NCBI RefSeq assembly: GCF_039545035.1
Contig: NZ_BAABRO010000005.1
Coordinates: 310,001-374,000 of the forward strand
DNA: 64,000 bases
From: Novipirellula caenicola
GTDB lineage: Bacteria; Planctomycetota; Planctomycetia; Pirellulales; Pirellulaceae
Direction: 5' to 3'
Below the pieces are notes generated by a model. That model worked only from the letters and a program-made list of their open reading frames with translations. It ran no database searches and had not been told where the DNA came from. Shown here piece by piece: positions 46,182 through 56,139 of this stretch (positions within the stretch are counted from its first letter, which is position 1; every line of letters starts with the position of its first letter). The translations under genes and the position numbers were made by a program.

Positions 46182-46192
46182 TTTTTTTCGTT

Positions 46193-46322
46193 CGACGGGC
46201 GTGGACGTCCATCGTACATCAAGTCGTGCGACGGACGAGGACGTCCATCGTACACCAAGTCGCTCGACGGACGTGGACGTCCATCGTACATCGTCCCGTA
46301 CGATGGACGTCTTCGTCCGTCG
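46193..46322. repeat. REP cluster right of the RAYT gene (four copies)
   Basis: Three copies of CGACGGACG(T/A)GGACGTCCATCG-type sequence each followed by TAC, at intervals of 34-35 bases, then an inverted copy with the GTCTTCGTCC centre. Last copy is shared with the left cluster. Ends 21 bases before the ATG of sulfatase 9. Confidence 0.85.
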
Positions 46323-46343
46323 TCCCTCAACCGGAACCCAACC

Positions 46344-47876
46344 ATGCTACGCACCACAACATTAGTGAACCAAATCATCCTGATAACCAACCTAGCCCTG
46401 GTGATCGTAATCGCATCCGCAGGGACCGTTCCGGCTCAAACGCTAGAGGGCAGTCGCCCGAATATCGTCTTCGTCTTGACTGACGATCAAGGCATGGGCG
46501 ACTTGGCCTGTATGGGCAACACCGTTTTGCAAACGCCTCACATCGACCGGTTCTATCAACAGTCAACGCGGCTGACGGATTTTCAAGTCAGTCCGACCTG
46601 CGCCCCGACTCGTTCCGCGTTGATGAGTGGCCGCCCCCCATTCAAAGTCGGCGTAACTCATACGATTCGGCAGCGTGAGCGCATGGCGTTGGACGTATAT
46701 ACGTTGCCCCAGGCACTGCAGTCGGCCGGCTATGCCACTGGCTTGTTCGGCAAGTGGCACCTGGGCGATGAACCAGCCTACCTGCCGCAGAACCGTGGAT
46801 TTGACGAAGTGCTGATGCATGGCGCCGGAGGCATCGGACAGACGAACCTCGGCGACTTTCCGCCCAACAAGGACAACGTCTATTTCGACAATGTGTTGTT
46901 ACACAATGACACGATTGTGCAAACCAAAGGGTTCTGTACCGACCTGTTTTTCCAGGCCGCATTGAACTGGATCAAACAGCAAACCGATACCGGCAAGCCT
47001 TACTTTGCCTACATCGCATTGAATGCTCCTCATGCGCCACTGGTTGCACCGGACCAATACATGCAGCGTTTTCTCGATCTCGGTTATGACAGTGGCACGG
47101 CAGGCCGGTACGGTATGATCGAAAACATCGATGACAATGTCGGGCTGTTGATGCAGCAGCTTGCCGATTGGAAAACGCTTGACAACACTTTGGTCATTTT
47201 CATGACCGACAACGGGGCCACTCATCTCAGCGGCAAGCTGAACGGGCAACGAGTGAAGCACTATAATTTCGGAATGAACGGTGGCAAGAATTCACCGCAT
47301 GAAGGCGGCACGCATGTTCCAGCTTTCTTTCGCTGGAAAGGCGTGCTGAGTGAAGGGGTGGATGTCGATGCATTGATCACCCACCTCGATATATTCCCCA
47401 CCTTTGCAGAGTTGGCCGGTGCAAAGTTGCCCGAGAAGATGCAACCGCTCGACGGACGATCATTGTTGCCGCTGCTGATAAACCCGAACGCGGACTGGCC
47501 GAACCGCGAATTGTTCGTGCATTGCGGGCGATGGGATGATGGAAACCGAGAGCAGGAAAAATACAACAAGTGCGCAGTCCGCACCGAGCGTTGGCGGTTG
47601 GTGAATCACAGCGAACTATTTGATATCTCAGTCGATCCCGGAGAGACGACTGACGTTGCTGCGGCGAACCCCGAAGTCGTCTCCCAGTTGCAAAAAGCTT
47701 ATGACCGGTGGTGGGATTCGGCCGTGCCGCTGATGGTCAACGAGGGTTTGCCAAAGGTAAAGCCAGACGACCAGCCATTGGTAAAACGTTACGAACAACA
47801 ACGCCATGAGCGAGGGATTCCTGAATGGGAACCCGCCGAACGTTTTGTGATGCGAGATCAGACGCTCACCAAGTGA
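46344..47876 (+). CDS. Secreted type I sulfatase 9
   Basis: A 510-aa sulfatase with signal peptide (IILITNLALVIVIASAGTVP). Metal pair in VLTDDQGMGD, formylglycine motif CAPTR (Cys86; the alanine at the second position is less usual but fits CxPxR), GKWHLGDE, NAPHAP and MTDNGA. MSGRPPFKVGVTHTIRQRER and NGGKNSPHEGGTHVPAFFRW follow the pattern of sulfatases acting on galactose-type or similar polysaccharides, without firm substrate. It lies directly after the right REP cluster, which must contain or precede its promoter unless it is read from the upstream GH116 promoter. The beta-helix gene follows by 77 bases. Confidence 0.9.
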   Translation: MLRTTTLVNQIILITNLALVIVIASAGTVPAQTLEGSRPNIVFVLTDDQGMGDLACMGNTVLQTPHIDRFYQQSTRLTDFQVSPTCAPTRSALMSGRPPFKVGVTHTIRQRERMALDVYTLPQALQSAGYATGLFGKWHLGDEPAYLPQNRGFDEVLMHGAGGIGQTNLGDFPPNKDNVYFDNVLLHNDTIVQTKGFCTDLFFQAALNWIKQQTDTGKPYFAYIALNAPHAPLVAPDQYMQRFLDLGYDSGTAGRYGMIENIDDNVGLLMQQLADWKTLDNTLVIFMTDNGATHLSGKLNGQRVKHYNFGMNGGKNSPHEGGTHVPAFFRWKGVLSEGVDVDALITHLDIFPTFAELAGAKLPEKMQPLDGRSLLPLLINPNADWPNRELFVHCGRWDDGNREQEKYNKCAVRTERWRLVNHSELFDISVDPGETTDVAAANPEVVSQLQKAYDRWWDSAVPLMVNEGLPKVKPDDQPLVKRYEQQRHERGIPEWEPAERFVMRDQTLTK

Positions 47877-47953
47877 CGCGTTGCCGAATACCATGAACAA
47901 GAATCCGTTTAATTGCCGCTGACAAAAAGTTATTTTTCCAGGAGAAATGCACC

Positions 47954-50140
47954 ATGAAGTTCCATGCGACGATGCTGTTTAGCGTCATGATGGCCATCCA
48001 TTTATGCGGCACGCCGCGGTGTGGTGCCGCTGAGCCGACCGCGAATTTTTTTGTGGCGGTCGATGGTCGCGACGATTGGTCGGGAACGTTGGCCGAAGCC
48101 AATCCACAGCACAGCGATGGTCCGTTCGCCACGCTCGAGCGTGCACGTGACGCGGTGCGAGCGCTGAAGAACGACACTCCTAACGACATCGTGGTGCTTA
48201 TTCGCGGCGGACGATACCAGGTTGACGATACCGTCGTCTTCGGTCGCGATGACGGAGGAACCGGCGACGCGACGATCACCTATGCGGCCTACCCCGGCGA
48301 AACGCCCGTCTTCAGTTCGGGTCGCGAAATCAAAGGCTGGAAAAAGGCACCCGATGACCTCCCCGGTTTACCCGCGGTCGCACGCGGCAACGTGTTGGTG
48401 GCGGATGTTTCGGATCACTTCTTTACCCTCTACGACGACGAAGGACGGTTGCCACGAGCGCGGTCGGCCGGGTTCATTCCGCTTCCCGGCGGCAGTCGCA
48501 ATCGGTTGCACTTTCCGCCAGGCAAGTTGAAGGATTGGTCAAACGTGAAGGATGTGGAAATCGTGGTTCGCCCGCATCACGCTTGGATCGTCAATATCCT
48601 GCCCTTGGAATCCGTCGATGAAGCGGCGCAGATCGCGAACACATCGATCGACGCCACCTATGCGATGAACTCGCTTCACTTCCTGAAAACAACCGACTCT
48701 TGCTGGGTCGAAAATGTATTGGAGGAACTGGATCAGCCGGGCGAGTGGGTCCTCAATACAGAGCAAGGCAAACTGTATCGCTGGCCGCGAAACGACTCGC
48801 CCGTCTTCGCCGCAACGCTGACCGAACTGATTCGCGTCGAAGGCGAAATCGACAAGGAAGGTCCGCAGGACACGCCAGTTCGCAATCTGTGTTTTCGAGG
48901 ACTGACATTAATGCATGGTGAACGCTACCGCGTCGCCAGCGACGATGCCGGGCTGCAACACGACTGGGAAATGTATGACAAAGCGAATTCGCTGATCCGT
49001 CTGCGAGGAACCGAGAACTGCCGGATCGAGCAATGTCGGTTCGCTCACAGCGGCAGTGGCGCGATCCGCGTCGATTTGCACGGCCAGCGAAACATCATCT
49101 CGGGCAATGTGATCGAGCACATCGGTGGCACGGGTATTCTGCTGTGCGGATATGGACCAGGCACCAAAGACGTGAATCGAAAGAATCTTGTCTACAACAA
49201 TCACATTCACCATACCGGTCAAATCTATTCCCACTCGCCCGGCATCATGGTTTGGCAGAGCGGCGAAAATCGTGTGGCCAACAATCTGGTGCATCACACG
49301 CCCTACACCGGCTTGATTATCTCGGGCTGCATGACGGACTTCTTCACGCGACAGGGCAGGGAACTCGGGCGAACGATTCGCCGTCACGAGATCACTCGTT
49401 TGCCGCGGAATCCACAACTGGACGATGTTCGCCCGTATCTTCACACACGCGATAACCTCATCGAGTACAACGAAATTCACCATGCGATGGAATCGCTGGG
49501 CGACGGCAACGCGATCTACATCCGCGGTGCAGGCCCAGGCAATGTGATCCGACACAACTATATCCATCATCTGGTCACCCCGATGATCATGCAGGCTGCG
49601 ATCCGCACCGATGGCGGACAGATGGATACGACCATCTCGGAAAACCTGATTTACAAGTGCATGTCCCAGGGAATCCTATTGAAGTTGAACAATCGCTGCG
49701 AAAACAACATCGTCGCCGAAATATTGGCGCCGCCGCGTGGCTACTACCTGTCGCTGCGTGAGGGCCCACTGAGCGGTGCAGTGATCCAGCGAAACATTTT
49801 TTACGCCACGGACAAAGATGCCGTCTTTATCGACGAACTGTCGCCTGGCAAAGGCAGAAAAACCGAGGATAGTCGGGGGCGTGCATTGGCGAGAGCCAGC
49901 GATGCGGAGACGGATTACAACATCTACTACTGCGCCGCGGATCCTGCGCTTGGCGAACAGATGTTGGCGAAGCAACAACAAGATGGTGTCGATGAGCACA
50001 GCCGGGCTGTGGATCCAAGGTTTGTTGATCCCGCCAATGGCGATTTTCGGCTCCGACCCGATTCCCCAGCACTCGAGATGGGCATGATGTCATTCGACAA
50101 GTCCAAGGTCGGCTTAGTCAAAGATGTGACTGCGAATTAA
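47954..50140 (+). CDS. Secreted right-handed beta-helix glycosidase (GH141-like)
   Basis: A 728-aa protein with signal peptide (TMLFSVMMAIHLCG region) and GGAG nine bases before the ATG. It begins FFVAVDGRDDWSGTLAEANP and DGPFATLERARDAVR, the usual start of parallel beta-helix (DUF1565-type) carbohydrate enzymes, then carries coils with repeated NxI turns (NCRIEQCRFAHSGSGAIRVD, RNIISGNVIEHIGGTGILLC, NNHIHHTGQIYSHSPGI). The layout resembles GH141, in which alpha-L-fucosidase and xylanase activities are known; this family call is tentative, and lyase-type beta-helices are alternatives. It ends RPDSPALEMGM, a common C-terminal repeat in this fold. Same strand as sulfatase 9. Confidence 0.7.
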   Translation: MKFHATMLFSVMMAIHLCGTPRCGAAEPTANFFVAVDGRDDWSGTLAEANPQHSDGPFATLERARDAVRALKNDTPNDIVVLIRGGRYQVDDTVVFGRDDGGTGDATITYAAYPGETPVFSSGREIKGWKKAPDDLPGLPAVARGNVLVADVSDHFFTLYDDEGRLPRARSAGFIPLPGGSRNRLHFPPGKLKDWSNVKDVEIVVRPHHAWIVNILPLESVDEAAQIANTSIDATYAMNSLHFLKTTDSCWVENVLEELDQPGEWVLNTEQGKLYRWPRNDSPVFAATLTELIRVEGEIDKEGPQDTPVRNLCFRGLTLMHGERYRVASDDAGLQHDWEMYDKANSLIRLRGTENCRIEQCRFAHSGSGAIRVDLHGQRNIISGNVIEHIGGTGILLCGYGPGTKDVNRKNLVYNNHIHHTGQIYSHSPGIMVWQSGENRVANNLVHHTPYTGLIISGCMTDFFTRQGRELGRTIRRHEITRLPRNPQLDDVRPYLHTRDNLIEYNEIHHAMESLGDGNAIYIRGAGPGNVIRHNYIHHLVTPMIMQAAIRTDGGQMDTTISENLIYKCMSQGILLKLNNRCENNIVAEILAPPRGYYLSLREGPLSGAVIQRNIFYATDKDAVFIDELSPGKGRKTEDSRGRALARASDAETDYNIYYCAADPALGEQMLAKQQQDGVDEHSRAVDPRFVDPANGDFRLRPDSPALEMGMMSFDKSKVGLVKDVTAN

Positions 50141-50177
50141 ACTTTTACACAATACTTAGGATCGCTTAGGTGGCTTG

Positions 50178-51404
50178 ATGATGTTCCAACAAAACCGCTC
50201 CACTTCCGCTGTCGTCGCGTCATCACAAACCTCTTGTGAGGCAGGCCAAGCGAGGTTTTCGAATGGGGGCAAATCGACGTTGATTGTGGGGCTATTCGTC
50301 GCGCTGATGCCGCTGACGAGTATGGCTTTGCAGCCTCAAGAACCAGAGACAAAAATCAGCGATCGCGATTCGCTCGTTCGTGCGACGCAAATCATGCGGA
50401 AGATCGACACCAATGGTGACGACAAATTTGACAAGTCCGAGAACATAGCGGCATGGAAACGGTACCGGACGCTTGATGCGAATCGTGACGGGATGCTTAC
50501 GATCGACGAGCTTCGCAAGTTGCAGACCGTCTATCTGCAAACCCGAGGAGAACAAAAACTCGATATCGTTTACAAGAACACCCCTCAAGGAAATTTGCTG
50601 CTGGACCTCTATTATCCGGCTAACCACCAAGCTGGTTCGCCGCTTCCGGTCATTGTCTACACACACGGCGGTGGCTGGGCCGCGGGTAGTAAGCAGGGCA
50701 TTGCCAAAGGATTGTTCACGGAGGTCTTTCAATCGCTGCTTGACCACGGGTTTGCCGTCGCCTCGGTGAACTACCGCCTCAGCCGACCGAACAGCGGTGT
50801 TACCATGCGAGACTGTGTGATCGATTCAAAGGATGCCGTCCGCTATCTTGCCAAGAACCACGAACCCTTGCACCTTGATCCACAACGGTTCTTCGTGATG
50901 GGCGATTCGGCTGGCGGGCAAATCGCACAAATGCTGTTGCTCTCATCGCCGCAAACGCTGGTGGGAGAAAAAGAGTTGGCCTCGGCGTCCTATCGAATGG
51001 TGGCGGGCGTTTCCTGGTATGGGCCAAGCGATTTTGAAAATACCGACCTCTTCAATCATGATGATCGAGCCGATTTTCGTGATCGCTTTGGCCCTCGAAT
51101 CATCGGTTCCAACTCCGATCCCGCAACCAAACTAGAACGCTACCGCGAAATGAGCCCCGTCAATTACTTGAGCAACGACAGTCCTCCATTGCTGATGATC
51201 CAGGGGGACAGTGATACCACCATTCCAGTAAAACATGCTTATCATATGAAGCAGAGGGCCGACGCGGCGAAGGCCCCTGTCGAGATCATGATCATCAAAA
51301 ACGCAGGCCACAATTGGCGCAAAGTCGACGCAGAGATCCAACCTTCGCGAGAGGCGATTGTCGAACGAACGGTACAGTTTTTCGTCGACCACCTTGATAA
51401 CTGA
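50178..51404 (+). CDS. Secreted EF-hand / alpha-beta hydrolase (carbohydrate esterase-like)
   Basis: A 408-aa protein: an exported N-terminus with a hydrophobic segment ([16 protein letters not shown]), a pair of EF-hands ([12 protein letters not shown] and [12 protein letters not shown], about 75-115), then an alpha/beta-hydrolase domain with oxyanion motif [10 protein letters not shown], nucleophile GDSAGG, and histidine in NAGHNW. The hydrolase part resembles the BD-FAE/lipase-type esterases that deacetylate or de-esterify polysaccharides. EF-hands fused to secreted enzymes are frequent in planctomycetes and suggest calcium dependence. A TTG three bases upstream of the ATG at 50178 is less likely. 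It ends its transcription unit; a new promoter follows at 51465. Confidence 0.8.
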   Translation: MMFQQNRSTSAVVASSQTSCEAGQARFSNGGKSTLIVGLFVALMPLTSMALQPQEPETKISDRDSLVRATQIMRKIDTNGDDKFDKSENIAAWKRYRTLDANRDGMLTIDELRKLQTVYLQTRGEQKLDIVYKNTPQGNLLLDLYYPANHQAGSPLPVIVYTHGGGWAAGSKQGIAKGLFTEVFQSLLDHGFAVASVNYRLSRPNSGVTMRDCVIDSKDAVRYLAKNHEPLHLDPQRFFVMGDSAGGQIAQMLLLSSPQTLVGEKELASASYRMVAGVSWYGPSDFENTDLFNHDDRADFRDRFGPRIIGSNSDPATKLERYREMSPVNYLSNDSPPLLMIQGDSDTTIPVKHAYHMKQRADAAKAPVEIMIIKNAGHNWRKVDAEIQPSREAIVERTVQFFVDHLDN

Positions 51405-51464
51405 TCGGATCGATTAAGGATCGAACTGAAGCAAGCAACGCAGCGTGAGATTGCAATCGCCACC

Positions 51465-51528
51465 TGTCGCAAATCCACACGGCCACGTCGCAAATCGTTA
51501 ACAACCATGGCTTAACAGCGATGATAAT
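51465..51528 (+). promoter_or_regulatory. 21-bp direct-repeat activator site and promoter, upstream of GH117-GH97
   Basis: TGTCGCAA at 51465 and CGTCGCAA at 51486 (21 bases apart, one mismatch), then GATAAT at 51523, starting 30 bases after the second repeat. It lies 120 bases before the TTG start of the GH117 gene. The rest of the 245-base gap holds no other feature. Confidence 0.75.
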
Positions 51529-51649
51529 CATATCATTCACTTTCACTCGCCCGATTCACACCGCAGGTCAATGTTTTTGTGGTTGCGTTTGATCCGATGG
51601 GTCAACGGCTGCTGGGCTTTTTCGAAGAAACAACAATCGGAGACGGCAA

Positions 51650-52696
51650 TTGATCAGCCCATTTTCTATCCAAGGTGACCATCGCCACCGAGAATTCCCT
51701 GGTGCGATTCCGAACAACGCTGGCGTTTCGCTCGCGCTGTTGATCGCATTGATGATCGTTCCCGCGTTGGTCAATTCGCCTTTGCTGGCGAACGCACAGG
51801 AACTGGAAACGATCGAAGTCGCCCATTCCCCGTTGCAGGGCATTGGGGCCGAGCCGGGAGTGATGCGGCGGGACCCGAGTGACATCATCAAAGTCGGCGA
51901 CCTGTATTATGTCTGGTATTCCAAGGGAAAGATCTCACCAGGCTACGACGCGACCGTTTGGTATGCCACGTCAAGTGATGGCCACAAGTGGACCGAACAA
52001 GGCATGTCGCTGGATAAAGGCAAAGCGGGCACATGGGAGGCAGGCAGCGTGTTTACGCCTAATATCCTGGTGGCCGAAGGACGCTATTGGTTGTTCTACA
52101 CAGGCACATCAAAGGAGTATGGAAAGGGTTTCAATCCGGATTCCAAAATCGGGATCGCCGTTTCGGATTCCCCCGATGGCCCCTGGGAACGACTTGATTC
52201 CAACCCCGCATTGAAGAACAGCGACAATCCCGAAGACTTTGACAGTCACTTGGTCGACGATGCCTGCTTGCTTGTCCGTGATGGTAAGTATTGGTTTTAT
52301 TACAAAGGACGTCAGCTGGGAAAGAGCCCGGCTCAAACCCAGATGGGTCTCGCGATCGCGGATCATCCTCAGGGCCCCTACCTCAGACATCCAGCGAACC
52401 CGGTGATTCCCGGCAATCATGAAGTGCTGGTCTGGCCGCACGGCGATGGCGTGGCGGCGATGATTGGCACCACCGGCCCCAAAGAGATCACCAATTCGAT
52501 CCTGTATGCCGAAGACGGAATCCATTTCACCAAAACGCACAAGGTCAAGAATGGCCCGTGGGCGGGCGGCGCGTATCGTCCCGAAGCGTTCACGGACAGT
52601 GGCAAAGGCGACATTCCAAACTGGGGTGTCGAAATCGGAAGGGCAAAAAATCAGCTGCCATTCATTCATCGATTTGACATCAAAAAAGGTAAGTAA
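51650..52696 (+). CDS. Secreted GH117-like alpha-1,3-anhydro-L-galactosidase
   Basis: A 348-aa five-bladed beta-propeller enzyme. RRDPSDIIKVGDLYYVWYSK, WYATSSDGHKWTEQG, EAGSVFTPNILVAEGRYWLF and DDACLLVRDGKYWFYYKGRQ match family GH117, whose known members remove terminal 3,6-anhydro-L-galactose (or similar units) from agar and related oligosaccharides; distant members act on other sugars. The start is TTG at 51650, supported by GGAG at 51639-51642 seven bases upstream and by giving a full signal peptide (SLALLIALMIVPALVNSPLL). Stop TAA and the ATG of the GH97 gene are separated by one base (TAAGATG), so the pair is a tight operon under the 21-bp repeat promoter. Confidence 0.78.
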   Translation: MISPFSIQGDHRHREFPGAIPNNAGVSLALLIALMIVPALVNSPLLANAQELETIEVAHSPLQGIGAEPGVMRRDPSDIIKVGDLYYVWYSKGKISPGYDATVWYATSSDGHKWTEQGMSLDKGKAGTWEAGSVFTPNILVAEGRYWLFYTGTSKEYGKGFNPDSKIGIAVSDSPDGPWERLDSNPALKNSDNPEDFDSHLVDDACLLVRDGKYWFYYKGRQLGKSPAQTQMGLAIADHPQGPYLRHPANPVIPGNHEVLVWPHGDGVAAMIGTTGPKEITNSILYAEDGIHFTKTHKVKNGPWAGGAYRPEAFTDSGKGDIPNWGVEIGRAKNQLPFIHRFDIKKGK

Positions 52697-52697
52697 G

Positions 52698-54581
52698 ATG
52701 ACGAGACGTTTCGCATGCCTATTGGTGTTCGCATTGGCGGTTTCTGAACTGTTCGCGGCGACGAATCTGTTTGCGGACACCGTGACCGTTGATTCTCCGG
52801 ATGGTCAAACGGTCGTGTCGTTTAAGCTAAGCGACGACTCGCTGGTCTATTGGATTACCCGGCAAGGCGAAGCGATCGTTGATCCGTCCAAGGTCGAGAT
52901 TTTCGCTGGCGCAACGATGTCGATAGTGGACCAGTCCATTCTCCAGAACGATTCCGTTTGGCAGCCGACATGGGGCCAATTCAGCAGCATCCGCGATCAG
53001 CATCACGAACTGACCCTTTCACTGACTGCCGACGACATCCCGGTGACGCTGCTCTGCCGCGTGTTCGACACGGGGGTCGGGTTTCGCTTTGTGCTGTCGG
53101 AAGAATCCGCTGGCAAGCGGATGACCTTTTCGAGCCAGTTCAAGGTGCTCGGCGGTGTGGCGTATTACTCGGGCCAGCGTGGTGCAAGTTTCACCAACCC
53201 CGCAAAGGCAAGAAACATCTCGGTTCCGTTGGTTACCGAACGCAACGATGGATTGCATGTGGCGTTGCTGGAATCGGATCTCTATTCCGCGGCCGCATTG
53301 GAGAGTATGCGGATTCGTTATGCGAAGGATGAGAAAGCGATGGTGGCCGCGAGTTCCGCGGTCTCAAGCGGCGATGGCCAGCTCACCCCTTGGCGTGTCA
53401 TTCTGATTGACGAGACCGCAGGCGATTTGACCATCAATACCGTGGCATTGAATTTGGCCGCCCCCTGCAAATTGACCGATACCCAATGGATTCAACCCGG
53501 TAAAGGACTCTGGGACTGGCGGATTCACGGCTATGACAATGGCGAATTCGTGTACGGCATCAACACCCATAGCTACTTGCACCTGATCGACTTTTGTGCC
53601 GAACAGGGGCTAGAGTATTTGACGGTCGACGATCACTGGTTCAAATCCGCTGGCGACGGAAAGATGGTGGTTTCGCCGGAGGTCGATATTGAAAAAGTGA
53701 TGAGCTACGCCAAAGAGAAGGGCGTCATGATCATGCTTTACTACGATCGAAAAAAGGGCAACTTTGGCGACGAAACTCTCTTTCGCCACTATGCCGAACT
53801 CGGCGCTGCAGGCATGAAATATGGCTTCATGGGCAACAAAGCGGATTTTACTCGAAATGCCATTGATGAAGCCGCAGCAAACAAACTGTTGATCAATTTC
53901 CATGACGGCCCTGTGCCGATGGCGGGCGTGGAACGAACCATGCCCAACATGATCACTCGCGAATATTGCCACGGTCAACAGGATTCTCGCAGTGCCTTTA
54001 CCCCGGAAACGTTTCTGAAGATGGCGATGGTCAGCGCGTTGTCGGGACCGCTCGATATGTCCAACGGCAATTTTGGAATCAACAGCATCAACGCGGGCGA
54101 GCGAGAGAAGGGGCCGAGAAAGAAAAACAGCTACATCTCGACCGTGGTCAGCGAAGTGGCTCGCAATCTGGTGATCTACACAGGACTTGTCACGCTGCCC
54201 GATGCACCCGAGGCATACAACAAGAAGGCGGATCTATTTGAATTTTTAAAGGTCATGCCGGCAACGTGGGACGAGACTCGCGTGTTGAACTCGAAGATCG
54301 GAAACTACATCACCGTCGCCCGTCGCAGCGGTAACCAGTGGTATGTGGCTTCGGTCAACGACCAATCCGAACGGACGCTGGACATTCCGCTCGATTTCCT
54401 TGATCCGGACCATCGCTACGAAGTCACGCTCTATCAAGATGCGGCGGACTCGCACGGCGTGAAAAATCCGGAAGCCTATGAGATCGCAACCGCGGTCGCA
54501 AAGCACGGCGATGTGATGCAGATCAAAATGGCGATCGGTGGTGGGCACGCGATGATCCTGCGACCAACAACGACAAAGTGA
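52698..54581 (+). CDS. Secreted GH97 alpha-glycosidase
   Basis: A 627-aa GH97 enzyme with signal peptide (FACLLVFALAVSELFAATN). The N-terminal beta-supersandwich (VTVDSPDGQTVVSFKLSDD) precedes the barrel with NTHSYLHLIDFCAEQGLEYL, TVDDHW, GMKYGFMGNKADF and MPNMITREYCHGQQ. GH97 contains both inverting alpha-glucosidases and retaining alpha-galactosidases; the aspartate in KADF fits the retaining (galactosidase-like) position, but this reading is not certain. Together with GH117 it would act on galactan-derived oligosaccharides. The longer open frame upstream to 52464 overlaps GH117 and is not the start. No terminator is evident before the sigma-factor gene. Confidence 0.85.
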   Translation: MTRRFACLLVFALAVSELFAATNLFADTVTVDSPDGQTVVSFKLSDDSLVYWITRQGEAIVDPSKVEIFAGATMSIVDQSILQNDSVWQPTWGQFSSIRDQHHELTLSLTADDIPVTLLCRVFDTGVGFRFVLSEESAGKRMTFSSQFKVLGGVAYYSGQRGASFTNPAKARNISVPLVTERNDGLHVALLESDLYSAAALESMRIRYAKDEKAMVAASSAVSSGDGQLTPWRVILIDETAGDLTINTVALNLAAPCKLTDTQWIQPGKGLWDWRIHGYDNGEFVYGINTHSYLHLIDFCAEQGLEYLTVDDHWFKSAGDGKMVVSPEVDIEKVMSYAKEKGVMIMLYYDRKKGNFGDETLFRHYAELGAAGMKYGFMGNKADFTRNAIDEAAANKLLINFHDGPVPMAGVERTMPNMITREYCHGQQDSRSAFTPETFLKMAMVSALSGPLDMSNGNFGINSINAGEREKGPRKKNSYISTVVSEVARNLVIYTGLVTLPDAPEAYNKKADLFEFLKVMPATWDETRVLNSKIGNYITVARRSGNQWYVASVNDQSERTLDIPLDFLDPDHRYEVTLYQDAADSHGVKNPEAYEIATAVAKHGDVMQIKMAIGGGHAMILRPTTTK

Positions 54582-54740
54582 CCGTCAGCATTGCCCATCG
54601 GTCCGCTTAGGCATTCACTAACTTCGCGCGGCTCGGCAAGCTCTATCGCCGGTTTTAAAAGTCAAATCGGTTTGGCAAAGCGCTTTTGTCAAAACAAACG
54701 GGTGATCGTCAATGGCGGCGGTTTGACGTATACCGGTGGC

Positions 54741-55982
54741 ATGAATACAGTCCAAGCACAAGTCGATGAACTCTATCGAACGCAGTCGCGCAAAGTTTTT
54801 GCGTCGCTGGTTCGTTTATTGAGCGATTTTGATTTGGCCGAAGAAGCGATGCAGGAAGCATTTGCAGCGGCGATCTCGCAGTGGGACGCCGAGGGCATTC
54901 CGGCGAACCCGTCTGCTTGGTTGATCTCAACCGGACGATTCAAAGCAATTGACATCATTCGTCGCCGCGAGAAGGCTCGAGCGATCGCCCCCGACGTCAG
55001 CCGACGCATGCAGGAGATTTGCCAGGCTAACGCGGAACGGGCGGCAACGGAAATCGAAGACGACCCATTGCGGCTGATCTTCACCTGCTGCCATCCGGCG
55101 ATTGACCCGAAGGTTCAAGTTCCCTTGACGCTGCGTGAGGTGTGTGGGCTGACCACCGAGGAAATCGCAAAGGCATTTCTCACATCGCCGGCAACGATGG
55201 CTCAGCGAATCGTACGCGGCAAAGCGAAAATTCGCGATGCCAAGATCCCATTTATCGTTCCCCATCTGAGCGAATTACCGGCGCGACTCGACGGCGTGCT
55301 CTCAGTTATCTACCTGATCTTCAATGAAGGCTACTCGGCGTCCCGCGGAGATTCCTTGATTCGCAGCGAACTGTCGGATGAAGCCATTCGCTTGTGTCGA
55401 CTGCTGCTGCAATTGCACAGCGATGCTGAAGTGATGGGGCTGCTTGCGTTGATGCTGCTGCATGAATCGCGGCGAACGGCTCGCACATCGGGCGATGGCG
55501 AGATCGTGCTGCTAGAGGATCAGGACCGCAGCCAGTGGGATCCAGACCTTATCTCCGAAGGCAAACAATTGGTCGAACAATCGTTGGCATCACGGCGTTT
55601 CGGATTCTATACGCTGCAAGCGGCGATCTCGGCCGTTCACGCCGACGCACCCACCGCGGCCCAAACCGATTGGAACCAGATCGTTGCCCTCTATTCAGTC
55701 TTGCTGCAGGTCGATCCGTCGCCTGTGGTCGAATTGAACCGCGCCGTCGCGGTGGCCATGCGAGACGGCCCCGATGCCGGCATTGCGATCATTGATGCGG
55801 TCCTCCAGCGAGGCGAACTGCAGAACTACCATCTCGCCCACTCGGCGCGCGGCGAGCTTTTGCGGCGAGCGGGTCGAAACGTCGACGCGATCGCAGCGTT
55901 CCAGCAGGCATTGGAGCTGTGCCAGCAGCAGCCAGAGCGTCGGTTTCTGATGGAACGACTGCGGAATCTGCGTCCATCCTGA
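54741..55982 (+). CDS. ECF42-type sigma factor with C-terminal DUF6596/TPR region
   Basis: A 413-aa sigma factor: region 2 ([20 protein letters not shown] and [20 protein letters not shown]), region 4 ([40 protein letters not shown]) and a long C-terminal extension (about 180-413) with tetratricopeptide-like helices, including [12 protein letters not shown]-type and [20 protein letters not shown]. This matches group ECF42, which lacks an anti-sigma factor and is controlled through the extension. ECF42 genes are nearly always next to DGPF/YCII protein genes, as here. The ATG at 54741 follows an upstream in-frame segment from 54591 without homology. Confidence 0.88.
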   Translation: MNTVQAQVDELYRTQSRKVFASLVRLLSDFDLAEEAMQEAFAAAISQWDAEGIPANPSAWLISTGRFKAIDIIRRREKARAIAPDVSRRMQEICQANAERAATEIEDDPLRLIFTCCHPAIDPKVQVPLTLREVCGLTTEEIAKAFLTSPATMAQRIVRGKAKIRDAKIPFIVPHLSELPARLDGVLSVIYLIFNEGYSASRGDSLIRSELSDEAIRLCRLLLQLHSDAEVMGLLALMLLHESRRTARTSGDGEIVLLEDQDRSQWDPDLISEGKQLVEQSLASRRFGFYTLQAAISAVHADAPTAAQTDWNQIVALYSVLLQVDPSPVVELNRAVAVAMRDGPDAGIAIIDAVLQRGELQNYHLAHSARGELLRRAGRNVDAIAAFQQALELCQQQPERRFLMERLRNLRPS

Positions 55983-56139
55983 TGCTGGGAACGTTCCCCC
56001 AACCGCCTCCCAGACACGCAACAGGATCTTTTTCAACAAAATGCGAAGCCATGTCGATTCGCCTGTTCCCCGTGCGACCATTGGGTAAAGCAACAGCAAA
56101 AACAACCTAATCAACGTTGAATCTATCGCGGAGAAAAAC

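Noticed and set aside
43226-46322. Regularly spaced direct repeats that could be taken for CRISPR arrays
   Set aside because: Units are adjacent or separated by nearly identical short segments without unique spacers, each contains its own palindrome, no cas gene is near, and one array is inside a coding frame. They are REPs.
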